DNA of 64,000 nucleotides from Photorhabdus khanii NC19 (GCF_000517265.1 NZ_AYSJ01000013.1:78396-142395), one strand, 5' to 3'; counted from the stretch's first letter, positions 20,973-30,948 are shown. A program made the numbers and translations. Notes: generated from the letters alone by a model not told the origin.

Positions 20973-20993
20973 GTGTACACGTATATATACACG
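20973..20993. promoter_or_regulatory. Palindromic operator candidate upstream of ccdA
   Basis: The palindromic run of alternating GTGTA and TATACAC motifs about 35 bases upstream of the ccdA start is a good candidate for CcdAB autorepression. Other CcdA proteins bind palindromes overlapping their own promoter. Confidence 0.45.
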
Positions 20994-21105
20994 AATTGTA
21001 GTTCTGAATTCGGCGGCGACATCCGCTAAGAGGCAGTTTCAAGGGTGAGAATTCGATGCCACTATCAAGAGTGTCATGAGTGTACTATTGTCTATCTGGT
21101 ATAAA

Positions 21106-21132
21106 TAAGGCGGGGAGGGGTTCCCCGCCTTA
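21106..21132 (-). terminator. Terminator of the 1665-aa toxin gene
   Basis: An 11-bp perfect stem TAAGGCGGGGA / TCCCCGCCTTA (21106-21116 with 21122-21132) and a 5-base loop lie about 30 bases beyond the toxin stop. On the minus strand the stem is followed by a T-rich stretch (TTTATACC). Confidence 0.75.
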
Positions 21133-21164
21133 GTTTGGTATTTCAGATGATGTAAAGGTACGTT

Positions 21165-24100
21165 TTAATTATCTATAAATAAGAAAGGGGCGATACCGAC
21201 GATTTTTTCTGTTGTGAGATTATGATGTAAATTTACCGTAATAACAGAATAAATAATTGCTCCGTCGAGGGTGAATGTCGCCTCCCGTCGCCGGCGTGAA
21301 AGGCTCACCGTTGGTTCCAACGTGGGTTCATAACCACCGCCAAGCCCAGTATCATGCACTGATTTCATGTTTATTCTGTTCAATTCTTCACGACAGGCAA
21401 CAAAGGTAATTTCGTCATACTTTGCCATTGTCTTGTCTGATTTCATCAGGGCAAAAATATCGGACAGTTTTTTACGGTTTCCTGCTTCAGGGCTAACTAC
21501 GAGTGCATCATATTTATTGATCGTCGTATCGTCTGCTCTGTTTTTCCATATTGCCGCTTTAACTTCTTCATCCGGCATTTTTTCATAATATTTGATACCA
21601 TAATTTCTGGCCCTGCCATGATTTGATGTATTGGCTTCCACTCCGGTAGCAAGCTGATAATTTTCAACATCATTAGCAGTCATATTCTGAATATCATTTA
21701 CGGTAAAAGTTTTATCACCTATTTTTACCTTAGCCAGACTTGCTGTATTCCCTGCTTCAATTGTTGCATAAGGTTGTACAGTAAAGCCGCTATTACCCAA
21801 TGTAACATCAAAGGGAGAGTTCAATGGATTTTCTGGTGCTTCCAATAATGTCTTACCGTGCGGACCAAAAAATTGGAGCGTTTTCCCTGCGGGGACTTGC
21901 GTAGTTGCACTATCAGAGAAGAAATATCCGTGTGAACTTAACATCAATTTATTCGCAGGTTTATTAGGTACTGTCCATAATTGAAATGCACCACCAAGCT
22001 CAATTTTTTGCGGTTCAAATTGAGGATAATCTTTTTGTAAATGTCCAATTCTGGCTTGAGCTTTTGTCTTTCTCATATCGCCAGTTCCAATATCTGTTTC
22101 TGGTTTCTTATTGGCTTTCCTCCATTCTCTCACTCTGTTTCGGTAATCAGTTGCCGATTCATTGGGCATTTTTTCAGGTTTTCCATCACCCACGCCCATG
22201 ACATTTCGGTGTGATTCATTGATGTTTATTTTGATGTTTGTCAGTGGAATTTGATTATCGCCCTTGCCAGAATAAGGTCGAATAATATACTCATTTTTGC
22301 CTTTAAATATGGCATATTCTGCTCTGAATCTATTTTCCGTTAACAAGGCTGAATTATTCTCCAGTAAATAATCAGAATTACTGAAATTAAATAACGTATT
22401 TTCATCGTTGACGTAATATTGTGTTCCCACAATACGTGATTCTTCCAGTGCAGAAAGACCACCACTGACTTTCTTATCAATTATTTTATTATCGATAGAA
22501 GTAAACCATGTTGGGTAACGATTATAATAGATATGTAACATCTCATGATATAAGGCAATAGCGGGTTCACGAGAGCGCCAAGGTTCCTCGGTAATTTTTT
22601 CTTCCATGCCAATCAGATGATTATCTGGATCAAAGGCGATACTGCTACCGGCACTGTTTCTGGCATAAAATTGCCCATCTTTTTCGCGTACAATGGCACT
22701 CATTGTCGGAGGCTGTATATTTAAACCCTGTTTTTCAAGTTCCTGAATAACGATATTTCCAGATGGTATTTGGTCTATTTCGTCTAGTGCATGGGTGACT
22801 TGATTAATAAATAGTTCATTGCCTGTTATTGTGATCCCGACAGGAGGAATATCAACACTCTTACTCTCTATCGATGTATATTGAGCCGTTCTTGAGATAT
22901 TACCTGAGGTATATTTTGGTATCGGTGTGAACGGTATTTTCTCGATGGCAAGGGCAATTCTATTTATCTCTTCTTGGTTGGGTATTTGATTTTCAAAGGA
23001 AAATACTTCTTTTAGTAAATAAGGAAGTTCGGTTTTGATAGCATTAATTTTTTCAATCGAAATACTCGAATTGTTTTGTAATGGTAAGATAACTTCACGG
23101 ATCCAAGCTTGCTGGATATCTGCTATCTCTGTGCTGAGTAGAGCTGTGTTATCTCCAAGTTTGAGAGATTTTTCGAAAAAATGGGTTAATGTGTCAGTAA
23201 TATCTGATAGCTTATCGATATCATATATTTCACAATTTTTGAATGCGGTATTGATATGAATAAATGCATCTAATATCTTATCGTTTTTAATATTACTGCG
23301 TGCTGCTTCAAGTTCCTGATCTATTTTTTTACTTTGCTCCAGGATAAGAAATTTATTAGATACATCGGCATGAGTCATCCAATGCCCATTTTTATCTAAT
23401 TTAACCGCAGGCCAGTAACTAAATTGTTCGGGGTAAGCCGGGTTAACGACACGCCAGGTGTGATTTGCTTCATCCCATTTGACTTGATAATTAGCACCAG
23501 ATTCTTTTATATAGTAGCTCTGTTTAACGGCTGCTTCTGCATTAGCAGGGCGTATTGAATAAATCCCTTTATATATTCCTTCATTTGAATGAGGTACTAT
23601 TCCGTCGAGTGGAAGATGACTGATTTTCCATTCATCTTTAAGTTTACCTAATCCTTTGGCACTTTTGCCAAAAATATCGGCGAAACTCTTCTCAAGCTTA
23701 ATACTATTTCTCATGGCACCAACTGCGCTTATGACTCCACGGTAAGTTAAGGTCAGTGTTGATCTAATAGGTAAAGGTTCGATTAAATCAATTAATCCAC
23801 CGAGTATAATACTGGAAGATTGGCGTAAGGTGATTATGCCATGCTCTGGTAATGTTCTGATGACAGCTTGAATTAACGCTCTCCCGGACAGACCTGCTTG
23901 TCTGAGGCGTAATGTCGTTTGTGTTACTTTTGCAGCCATTGATTCAGTCAGTGACATGCCTAAAGTGGCAACAACTAATAGTACATTTGCGGTATCAAAG
24001 ATAATTGAACCAACATCTTCTCCCGTTAATTTATATTCGCTATCGGTTGTTGATTTATAGATAACATTATAGAAAGGAATAAGAATGGTTGCTGCTATAT

Positions 24101-26162
24101 GCCAACCAGAGGTAATATCCAGCGCCTGTTTACTTTTTATTGCAATATCGTTTAAACCTTGCTGTATTATTGTTGTGGCAACAGAAAGTAAGTTCTCTTC
24201 TTTATAAAAATTAAATTTAGGTGAACCGGTGAAACTTATTCCTACATTCATTCCTGACGTTATACCATAATAATCATTCCAAAATGCGTCATAAGAGTAT
24301 TTATATCTGTTTGTTTCTGACAAACCAATCAGAGTGTTAGAACGTTCATAGCCAATCGGAAAAAGCCTTTTCCCCGTATTGACCATCATATTTGGCATTA
24401 ATATGCCGATGCCTATTTCCATTTTTAGCTCAATTAAAAATAAGGCATTGGGTTTAGACATGGCACGTAAGGTGGGATGACTATCAACCTGCTGTTGGGT
24501 ATATTTTTTTGCTTTCACGCCCCCTTGTATGGTTGAAACAACCAACCAATTACCCTGATACATTTTTATCATGGCAACATTTCCCATACCCTTTTCGACT
24601 GAATAGAGAAAAGCTTCTTCTGGTGGGTTAATAATTTCTTCGACAGTTAATTTCGCAGCAGGAGATGAGAGTATTAACTTACTGAGTGAAATGGATTCAT
24701 AATGACTGTATTGGTTTTTGTAAACATTAAATTGTTCATTGAAATTGTATTGTGAATCAAATTTATCTCTCTTTTTGAAATCGATAAAAGAAAAGTAGCC
24801 TGCTGGCTTGACATTGTTTTTATTGAAAGGGTTAAGTTTTCTCTTGTCATTTTCAAATAATTTTATTGTTTCTAATGTGGAGTAATTAACTGCCTGTTCC
24901 ACATTAGCATTCTCTTTTCTCATTCGATAAATGATTGCTGCTGTTAAAATAATACAGCCTTCCATATCAATATGTTTTGATTCTTGAGTAAGAATATGAT
25001 CTGTATCATATTGAATATTATGTTTCTTGAATAATAACTCAGCCTGATCTTGGGCGAAAATAACATCGCGATAATCACCATGACCTTTAATCATTTTTCC
25101 TACTTTAGGTGCAATTTGATAAAGTAGGGCACCTAACGAAGATAAAACTAATAAATGATATTTCGCTGCTTGTAGTGTTTGCAGTTCAAAAATATCTTCC
25201 TGGTTATATTCGGCACGATGTTGGTTTTTTAGTGCTATCTCTTCTTTGGCTAATTGGGCTAATAATATATCATCGCCAATGTTAATACTTTGATTTGTTT
25301 CCGTGTGAATAATGGGTATGCCTGGGTTAATATTAGTTGAGGTAATTAGCTTCGCTACCTTTTCAATTCCTTGTTTATACGATTTGAAAATATCTTCTTT
25401 GTCCTTAATTCGTTGGTTATAATCTGATTTTTCTTTATCGCTTAACTCTATATTGCCATCTGACATAAAAGTTAGCAGTGCATCTGAATAGACTTCATCA
25501 TCGATATCGCCTGTAGAAAATGCCTCGCGATATATTTTCAGTAAAGGCTCTTCGGGATTGATACCTAATTCTTCCCATATATCTATTTTGACTTTATCTG
25601 TGGTGACTTCATCTTTATGCAGATTTTCTAGTTTGTTAATAATCTCCATCTTTGCCAGTAGAGTATTTATCGCTGCATCGCTATCTGTTTTCTTATAATC
25701 TTTGATAAAAATAAGGTTAAGGATATTATTTATTGTATGCAGTAAATCTGAGTATTTTATTTCTGAATATTTGTCAAAAACAATGCTCAACTTCTCTTTT
25801 AAAGAATTTTGGAATTCAGGTGAATAGTGACGATAAGAAAATAGATTTTCAACTATATATAGGCTCGTTGATTTAATATCGGATGTGATCCAAGTTGGGT
25901 AATTTTGATTACCTTTTAATAGAGAGATAAATACTTCATCGCTATTCTTATTACATTTATTATCTTTGCAATCTTCATGACTATTACGCGGGTATTCCCA
26001 ATATTTTCCCTGGACTACAGCATGTTCTGTTTCTTCTTGATCAGGATAACGCTGATTCCAGGATGAAGATTCTGCTACTGGAGATAAAATGCTGTTATTT
26101 TCTCCTTTTGCATAGGGTGCATTACTATTGGTATTTTCAATATCATAATCGGAATGTGACAT
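21165..26162 (-). CDS. Large multidomain toxin (1665 aa) with an HExxH peptidase-like motif and a Stv-like C terminus
   Basis: A probable protein toxin without a recognisable signal peptide. The first 900 or so residues are helical, with hydrophobic segments near 700-800, and include the segment YQVKWDEANHTWRVVNPAYP, which resembles large dermonecrotic-type toxins of Pseudomonas and Photorhabdus. Residues 1205-1213 read YHEMLHIYY, a zinc-peptidase HExxH motif (His1206, Glu1207, His1210), followed by SALEESRIVG and TENRFRAEY. That pattern recalls the M91 NleD-like effector peptidases. From about 1395 on (LMLSSHGYFF, VPAGKTLQFFGPHGKTL, ITFVACREE) it resembles the putative adhesin Stv domain. 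A tetra-Arg run (SRRRRE) lies near 1630. The family assignments are from memory and not alignment-tested. Its promoter block is shared with the PVC operon, and a good ribosome site (TAGGAGGATT) precedes the ATG. Confidence 0.75.
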   Translation of the reverse strand: MSHSDYDIENTNSNAPYAKGENNSILSPVAESSSWNQRYPDQEETEHAVVQGKYWEYPRNSHEDCKDNKCNKNSDEVFISLLKGNQNYPTWITSDIKSTSLYIVENLFSYRHYSPEFQNSLKEKLSIVFDKYSEIKYSDLLHTINNILNLIFIKDYKKTDSDAAINTLLAKMEIINKLENLHKDEVTTDKVKIDIWEELGINPEEPLLKIYREAFSTGDIDDEVYSDALLTFMSDGNIELSDKEKSDYNQRIKDKEDIFKSYKQGIEKVAKLITSTNINPGIPIIHTETNQSINIGDDILLAQLAKEEIALKNQHRAEYNQEDIFELQTLQAAKYHLLVLSSLGALLYQIAPKVGKMIKGHGDYRDVIFAQDQAELLFKKHNIQYDTDHILTQESKHIDMEGCIILTAAIIYRMRKENANVEQAVNYSTLETIKLFENDKRKLNPFNKNNVKPAGYFSFIDFKKRDKFDSQYNFNEQFNVYKNQYSHYESISLSKLILSSPAAKLTVEEIINPPEEAFLYSVEKGMGNVAMIKMYQGNWLVVSTIQGGVKAKKYTQQQVDSHPTLRAMSKPNALFLIELKMEIGIGILMPNMMVNTGKRLFPIGYERSNTLIGLSETNRYKYSYDAFWNDYYGITSGMNVGISFTGSPKFNFYKEENLLSVATTIIQQGLNDIAIKSKQALDITSGWHIAATILIPFYNVIYKSTTDSEYKLTGEDVGSIIFDTANVLLVVATLGMSLTESMAAKVTQTTLRLRQAGLSGRALIQAVIRTLPEHGIITLRQSSSIILGGLIDLIEPLPIRSTLTLTYRGVISAVGAMRNSIKLEKSFADIFGKSAKGLGKLKDEWKISHLPLDGIVPHSNEGIYKGIYSIRPANAEAAVKQSYYIKESGANYQVKWDEANHTWRVVNPAYPEQFSYWPAVKLDKNGHWMTHADVSNKFLILEQSKKIDQELEAARSNIKNDKILDAFIHINTAFKNCEIYDIDKLSDITDTLTHFFEKSLKLGDNTALLSTEIADIQQAWIREVILPLQNNSSISIEKINAIKTELPYLLKEVFSFENQIPNQEEINRIALAIEKIPFTPIPKYTSGNISRTAQYTSIESKSVDIPPVGITITGNELFINQVTHALDEIDQIPSGNIVIQELEKQGLNIQPPTMSAIVREKDGQFYARNSAGSSIAFDPDNHLIGMEEKITEEPWRSREPAIALYHEMLHIYYNRYPTWFTSIDNKIIDKKVSGGLSALEESRIVGTQYYVNDENTLFNFSNSDYLLENNSALLTENRFRAEYAIFKGKNEYIIRPYSGKGDNQIPLTNIKININESHRNVMGVGDGKPEKMPNESATDYRNRVREWRKANKKPETDIGTGDMRKTKAQARIGHLQKDYPQFEPQKIELGGAFQLWTVPNKPANKLMLSSHGYFFSDSATTQVPAGKTLQFFGPHGKTLLEAPENPLNSPFDVTLGNSGFTVQPYATIEAGNTASLAKVKIGDKTFTVNDIQNMTANDVENYQLATGVEANTSNHGRARNYGIKYYEKMPDEEVKAAIWKNRADDTTINKYDALVVSPEAGNRKKLSDIFALMKSDKTMAKYDEITFVACREELNRINMKSVHDTGLGGGYEPTLEPTVSLSRRRREATFTLDGAIIYSVITVNLHHNLTTEKIVGIAPFLFIDN

Positions 26163-26304
26163 ATAATCCTCCTAGTTGATTATATTTATAGATGAAAAAT
26201 AAGAACTTCAATGTTGTCATATATTTTTTACAATTTTGTTTCACTGCATTTACCAAATTAATGGAAGGATGAATGGGGATAATCATCAGTGTTAACTGAA
26301 TCAT

Positions 26305-26426
26305 TACCGCATTGATCTGATTTATATTGGTTACTATTGATAATTAAATATTATCCATAACCTTAAAATCGCATTAATCAAGTTAGTCAATTATAATCAA
26401 CATGAATTAATTTAAAATACTAATTA
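26305..26426 (-). promoter_or_regulatory. Promoter/leader block of the large toxin gene, shared with the PVC operon
   Basis: Reading on the minus strand, a TAATTAGTATTT box (right end, to 26426) and the sequence AGTAACCAA...TAAATCAG ending in GCGGTA (left end, 26305) are the same as in the block at 55086-55208. Five mismatches occur in the 31-base left motif and two in the 22-base right motif, and the spacing agrees within one base. The GCGGTA lies 143 bases before the toxin start. It probably belongs to the transcribed leader. Confidence 0.65.
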
Positions 26427-26703
26427 ATGTAAGTGGAAATTATTAATTTGTTTAATTATATATAAGTATTTATTTATTATTTTTTATGATAAGAGTCTTA
26501 ATGAAGCCTCTGTATTGAGTGAACAGCAAGTAGGACTCAGGTTAGTTTTAGCGATTTATCTGATGACTGAAATGATAGGATGAGTTAAAAAATCCTTTGT
26601 AATTAATTAGATATAAATGAGGCAGGAGAAGCGGGATGAAAGAACAGGCGTTAAAGAAGACGGTACTAAGAAACAAGTATCTGATATGGCATGATCTAAC
26701 GCA
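26427..26703. other. AT-rich spacer between the toxin promoter and the nitrilase
   Basis: No coding region with support was found. The stretch 26,620-26,700 is less AT-rich and could be a gene remnant, but it shows no recognisable protein. Confidence 0.35.
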
Positions 26704-26758
26704 TTTCAGCCGCGTGTTCAGGGATTGGTGCAACTGAATGACTACTGCGCGGCTGAAA
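26704..26758. repeat. Nested inverted repeat downstream of the nitrilase
   Basis: Outer arms TTTCAGCCGCG and CGCGGCTGAAA (26704-26714 with 26748-26758) are perfect over 11 bases and enclose a smaller TTCAG/CTGAA stem (26717-26721 with 26734-26738). It sits just past the nitrilase stop codon on the minus strand. It could end transcription, but it lacks a T-run on the exit side. It may instead be a remnant or a mobile-element end. Confidence 0.55.
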
Positions 26759-26772
26759 ATAAATTTATAAAA

Positions 26773-27837
26773 TTATTTTATTTGTTTCTGGTTGGTATTT
26801 ATATTGATGTCATCAGGTTTTTCTTCCGACTGTTTATTGAGCGTTTCCTTTTCAATGCAAACTTCGCTGTCACACCATTCGGTTTCTTTGATAATAGCCG
26901 GCAGTCGTCGGGTTTTATCTAAAAGAAGACAGGTTACATCGGGTCGTGAATAGTGTCCGGCGGGGTCTGCAACCGATTTTGCTAAGGTAATCTCATTCAG
27001 ATCGATATCTGCGTACAGTAATCCTTCTTCGTTAGGAGACAGTGGCTTAGCGAGTTGTTTGCCATCTGGTCCATAAATACAGGCATAGCCTCCACCTATC
27101 TCAAGCAGAGATTTATGTGTTTCGGTCTGGCAGAGCATATCAATCATTTCTGGTGAAACCAGGGCACAGGCACCAATGAAGAAACATTGGCCTTCCAGTG
27201 CATATACACTACTGACAGCGGTATTCATTTCACCTGACAGGCCATGAACGCGCCCTTTATAGATGGAAAAACTTGGCCAGGAACCAATATGGATTTGTTC
27301 ATCCTGAGCAAACATGGCGTATTTTGATAAAGGTTGGATATGTTCCCAACAGTTTAGGGCACCAACTTTACCAAGAGAGGTCTCAATAACATTTAAACCA
27401 CTACCATCACCTTCACCAAAGATCGTTCTTTCCACATGAGTGGGTTTTAATTTTCTTCGTGCCAGTAACGTCTTACCTGTTTGGTCGATAATAGATTGGG
27501 AGATGTAAAGACTGCCTTTATCTTTTTCACTGAAACCGAGCACCACCATAATATGATTATCGGCGGCGGCCTGCTCAATTCTTTGATATTGCTGACTATC
27601 GAGAACTAATGAATTGTTGTGATATTGCTTGAGGAATTGCATGCCCCAGAGGGGAGAATCCAGCCAGATGAACCACGGATAGCCAGGTATCCAGGTTTCA
27701 GGAAAAGCAATCAATTTAGCGCCATTGCCGGCTGCTGACTCAATTAATGCGATAGTTTTTGTAACAGTCGCTTCCAGGTCGAGAAAAATGGGGGCGGCTT
27801 GAACTGCGGCCACCCGATAGGTTGGGTTTGTTGACAT
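26773..27837 (-). CDS. Nitrilase (carbon-nitrogen hydrolase, nitrilase branch)
   Basis: A 354-aa enzyme that should hydrolyse organic nitriles to acids plus ammonia. The Glu-Lys-Cys triad is visible: Glu47 in AFPETWIPGYPWF, Lys131 in RRKLKPTHVER and Cys163 in GALNCWEHIQPL. The region TWIPGYPWFIWL is characteristic of true nitrilases rather than amidases. Its residue 340-354 tail is Lys-rich and probably flexible. It stands alone between two toxin genes. A good ribosome site (AAGGAGATAACCT) precedes the ATG. Its natural substrate is unknown; aromatic or indole nitriles from plants or insects are possible. Confidence 0.92.
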   Translation of the reverse strand: MSTNPTYRVAAVQAAPIFLDLEATVTKTIALIESAAGNGAKLIAFPETWIPGYPWFIWLDSPLWGMQFLKQYHNNSLVLDSQQYQRIEQAAADNHIMVVLGFSEKDKGSLYISQSIIDQTGKTLLARRKLKPTHVERTIFGEGDGSGLNVIETSLGKVGALNCWEHIQPLSKYAMFAQDEQIHIGSWPSFSIYKGRVHGLSGEMNTAVSSVYALEGQCFFIGACALVSPEMIDMLCQTETHKSLLEIGGGYACIYGPDGKQLAKPLSPNEEGLLYADIDLNEITLAKSVADPAGHYSRPDVTCLLLDKTRRLPAIIKETEWCDSEVCIEKETLNKQSEEKPDDININTNQKQIK

Positions 27838-28085
27838 GATAGGTTATCTCCTTGGTATAGGTATGCCTATCATAATGTGAGCTTTGAGCTAAATGGTACG
27901 GAATTTGCATTTTATTTTAGAATATATGGAATAGGCCACATTTTTTTATATTTTACTTTCCCCATATAGAAAAATTATTATTTTTTATACAATAAATTGT
28001 ACTAGGTATAAAATTAAATATATAGCGTTAAGACAGTGAATCGAGTGCCGCGTAGGGATCAAGCGGTTCTATTTACGTTGATAAA
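27838..28085. promoter_or_regulatory. Promoter region of the nitrilase gene
   Basis: AT-rich non-coding stretch upstream of the nitrilase start (minus strand). I see no distinct operator. Confidence 0.35.
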
Positions 28086-28118
28086 AAAAATCTCTGACAA
28101 TGTTTGCCAGAGATTTTT
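28086..28118 (-). terminator. Intrinsic terminator of the tccC-like gene
   Basis: Arms AAAAATCTCTG and CAGAGATTTTT (28086-28096 with 28108-28118) form a perfect 11-bp stem. On the minus strand it is followed by a run of eight T's, about 40 bases beyond the tccC stop. Confidence 0.85.
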
Positions 28119-28155
28119 GTTTGAAAGAATAATTTTTATCCTTGATTGATGGACA

Positions 28156-30948
28156 TTATCCTGGCTGTGCTTTGGTCCGTTTGGGGGGAGTAACAATCAA
28201 TCGATCAACTCTTTTATGACTGAACTCTTGGTGTTCTCTGCGAAGAGACAATAAGAAATTGGGATCTTGTGCGGTGTAATACAAATATCGTACTGATAGG
28301 GTAAATGAATCTGCATTTTCTAGCGCTTTTCTTGAGCCAGTGGCACGACGTTGTTTCTCTGTTTTATCCTGCTCATTGGCCGGTGGCATCAAAATACTGA
28401 GTAAATCGGTTAAGTCGTGTGAACCTGGGTGGGATAGAACACCAATATACTTATGATCTTGTGTGTGCAATACACCATGAGATAGTTCGTGAATAGCGAT
28501 ATGGGCGACATGTTCACTTCCTAATAGCGGATCTTCATAGACTCTTTTCAGTGCATCAGAATACACATTGACATAGGCATTTTTTCTTTCTGACCGTTTT
28601 TTATACTCCTCAACATCCAAATCGGCAACAGTACTGGATGAACCTGATTTATCTTTTTGATAATTAATATGTTTCGTGGTTTTTAATTTGTCTAGCCCAT
28701 GCATAACGCTGTCAATACGTTTCTTCCATTGCGGGAGTTGATCAACCTCCTGATGGCTACCGAAAAATATCTTGTAGATTTCAAGGGCGCTTTCATTGTT
28801 TTTACTGTTTTTCAAAAAGCTACTGGCTGTTTTTAGTTGATTAATGGCTATTTTCTTGCCTTCTTTAAAGGCGGCCTGAGCCTTATCATGTGCATTTGTG
28901 CCCGATTCATCCTGATAACGAATTGGGTTATTCCTGACCATTTGATACAGGTTCAATCCGTCCACGGTTCCTGCCGGATCGGCACTTAACCATCTGCCGA
29001 TCCATGGTTGATAATAGCGGTATCGGTAGTAATACAACCCAGTTTTATCCTGTTCCTTGCCTGAATATCTGATGGTTTTATAATCCGCCTCAATCTGTTT
29101 CCTGGCTGCCCATACTGCTGTGCCCCCGTATGGGTAATATTCTTCGCGGCTGATAATTCTGCTTTTGGCGTCCAGCTCCAGCACGCTGCTGCCAATCAGA
29201 TTGTCATAACTGTAACGTATCTGATCCCTGGCTGTATCACCGGGATTGACTTTTTCCCAGAGCAGTGCCCGTACTTGTGCGTGTCCTGCTTTTCCAATAG
29301 TGATCACTTGCAGGTTTTCGGTTGTTTTTGTGCCTGATTTTGTTGTCCGCAGCTCCAGTCCGGGCAGGTAAACCACCCGTTGTTGCTGTGTACTGTTACT
29401 TGTCTGTTGTTCATTGACTTTCAGCACCCGCATTGCATTTGCGCTATAGCGGTACCATTCCTTATCAGCCGTGCTATTGTTACGGCTGATCGTTGTGACC
29501 TGTTGTAATTCACCTCTCTGGTTCCAGCTTAAGTCTTGTCCCTTTTGCAACGCTAGCTGATACCCGCCTGCATCGAATTGAGCATCCACATCTTCCGGTG
29601 TCAGTGCGCTTTGACTCAGTATGGCTCGGTTGCTGCGGTTAGATACTGTTATTTCTGTCGTATAAATATTACGACTTGCTGGTGCATTATGCTGGATTTT
29701 CGTTAGGTTATTGCCTCGGTCATAACTGTAGGTACGGATGTATTTGGTATAGATTTTGTCATCAGAGGGAAGAGGAATGAGAGGTGTAGGCATTTGGTTG
29801 TTTTGTTGACCAATGTTAGCCATCTCGTGGCCGGTAGACTGGATAAGTTGGTATAGAGAATCATAGCTGTAAGTGTTCTTGGGGACCACTTTCTGATTGC
29901 GCCAGAAGTGGGCTGATTTTGCCTGATTAAAGATACTGACCATATTACCCACCGGATCATATTCATAGAGTAAATCCTGTAGTAATTTTTCCTTAAAGGG
30001 GTGCTTTTTGGTGCGCTGGGTGATGATATGGATTAATCGCTGGGTTTCCGGCTCATAAGTGTATTGCGTCACTACGCCGTTACCGTGTTCTTCATCTATT
30101 TTCTGGCCTGCTGCCGAATAGGATAGGGATCTGATGATGACTTGCTCCGATTGTCCTTTGAGCGTTAACCAGCGACCTTCCAGTTGTCCGGTGACATTGT
30201 ACGCCAGACGCTGCTTATTTCCTTTGGCATCAATTTGTGTCAAAGGGGCGCCGGTGGCATCAGCGGTGTTTTCTGTGATGTAAATCTCATTTTCCAGTTT
30301 GCTCTGCCAGACTGACTTGTTATCACCACACCAGTCAGGAATCTGATCATCTTTCAGCAATTGCAGTGACTGGGATAGGAGCGTACCGGTCAGAGATAAG
30401 CTACTGCGTTGATTCAGCCCGGCGGTGTCATAGTGACGTATATACTGACCCGCCAGATTAAGGTTCTTTTGTGCCAAGGAATGCCCAGCCCAGATAAAAC
30501 GTTCGATAACACGAGGGACTTTTTCATCAGCGGATTGTTCACTGATTGACAGCAGGCGGCCAGGCAATGAGCTGTCTTCGTATTGCCAGGTTTGCGTCAC
30601 ACCTATTGCGTTTATGTTCAGAACCGGGCGAGTTTCAATATCTCTCAATGTCACGGTACATCCGGCATCGGCGCTTATCGTGCGCAGTACCGTGCCGATG
30701 AGATCGTACTGCCAGTGGAAATTGGGTTGCACTGTATTATCTGTTTGCATCAGATCATATAAACGCGGATCGAGACTTTGAGAGCGATTTCCGCGTGAAT
30801 CATACTGATGATGGGTAATCTGTATATCGGCATTGTCGCCAGCGTTGGCTCGGTGAAAAGCGATTTCCCGTACAGTCAGCCCTCGGTTATCCAATACATT
30901 GACTGTAGGAGTACCGGCATATACGGTCGGGTCGAAGGTGGATATCAT
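28156..30948 (-). CDS. tccC: TccC-like Tc toxin C component (Rhs/YD-repeat) with metallopeptidase-like tip
   Basis: Tc toxins have A, B and C parts; the C protein forms with B a cocoon that encloses the toxic C-terminal segment. This 930-aa protein has the usual TccC N terminus (STFDPTVYAGTPTVNVLDNRGL), YD-type repeats, and the Rhs core end DPAGTVDGLNLYQMVRNNPI near residue 670. After it the hypervariable region (about 680-930) reads as an unusual toxin. IAIHELSHGVLHTQDH provides an HExxH zinc motif (His820, Glu821, His824), and ENADSF (Asp880) fits the third ligand of aspzincin-type (M35-like) metallopeptidases. No tcA or tcB gene is nearby, so it must use partners elsewhere. Confidence 0.88.
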   Translation of the reverse strand: MISTFDPTVYAGTPTVNVLDNRGLTVREIAFHRANAGDNADIQITHHQYDSRGNRSQSLDPRLYDLMQTDNTVQPNFHWQYDLIGTVLRTISADAGCTVTLRDIETRPVLNINAIGVTQTWQYEDSSLPGRLLSISEQSADEKVPRVIERFIWAGHSLAQKNLNLAGQYIRHYDTAGLNQRSSLSLTGTLLSQSLQLLKDDQIPDWCGDNKSVWQSKLENEIYITENTADATGAPLTQIDAKGNKQRLAYNVTGQLEGRWLTLKGQSEQVIIRSLSYSAAGQKIDEEHGNGVVTQYTYEPETQRLIHIITQRTKKHPFKEKLLQDLLYEYDPVGNMVSIFNQAKSAHFWRNQKVVPKNTYSYDSLYQLIQSTGHEMANIGQQNNQMPTPLIPLPSDDKIYTKYIRTYSYDRGNNLTKIQHNAPASRNIYTTEITVSNRSNRAILSQSALTPEDVDAQFDAGGYQLALQKGQDLSWNQRGELQQVTTISRNNSTADKEWYRYSANAMRVLKVNEQQTSNSTQQQRVVYLPGLELRTTKSGTKTTENLQVITIGKAGHAQVRALLWEKVNPGDTARDQIRYSYDNLIGSSVLELDAKSRIISREEYYPYGGTAVWAARKQIEADYKTIRYSGKEQDKTGLYYYRYRYYQPWIGRWLSADPAGTVDGLNLYQMVRNNPIRYQDESGTNAHDKAQAAFKEGKKIAINQLKTASSFLKNSKNNESALEIYKIFFGSHQEVDQLPQWKKRIDSVMHGLDKLKTTKHINYQKDKSGSSSTVADLDVEEYKKRSERKNAYVNVYSDALKRVYEDPLLGSEHVAHIAIHELSHGVLHTQDHKYIGVLSHPGSHDLTDLLSILMPPANEQDKTEKQRRATGSRKALENADSFTLSVRYLYYTAQDPNFLLSLRREHQEFSHKRVDRLIVTPPKRTKAQPG

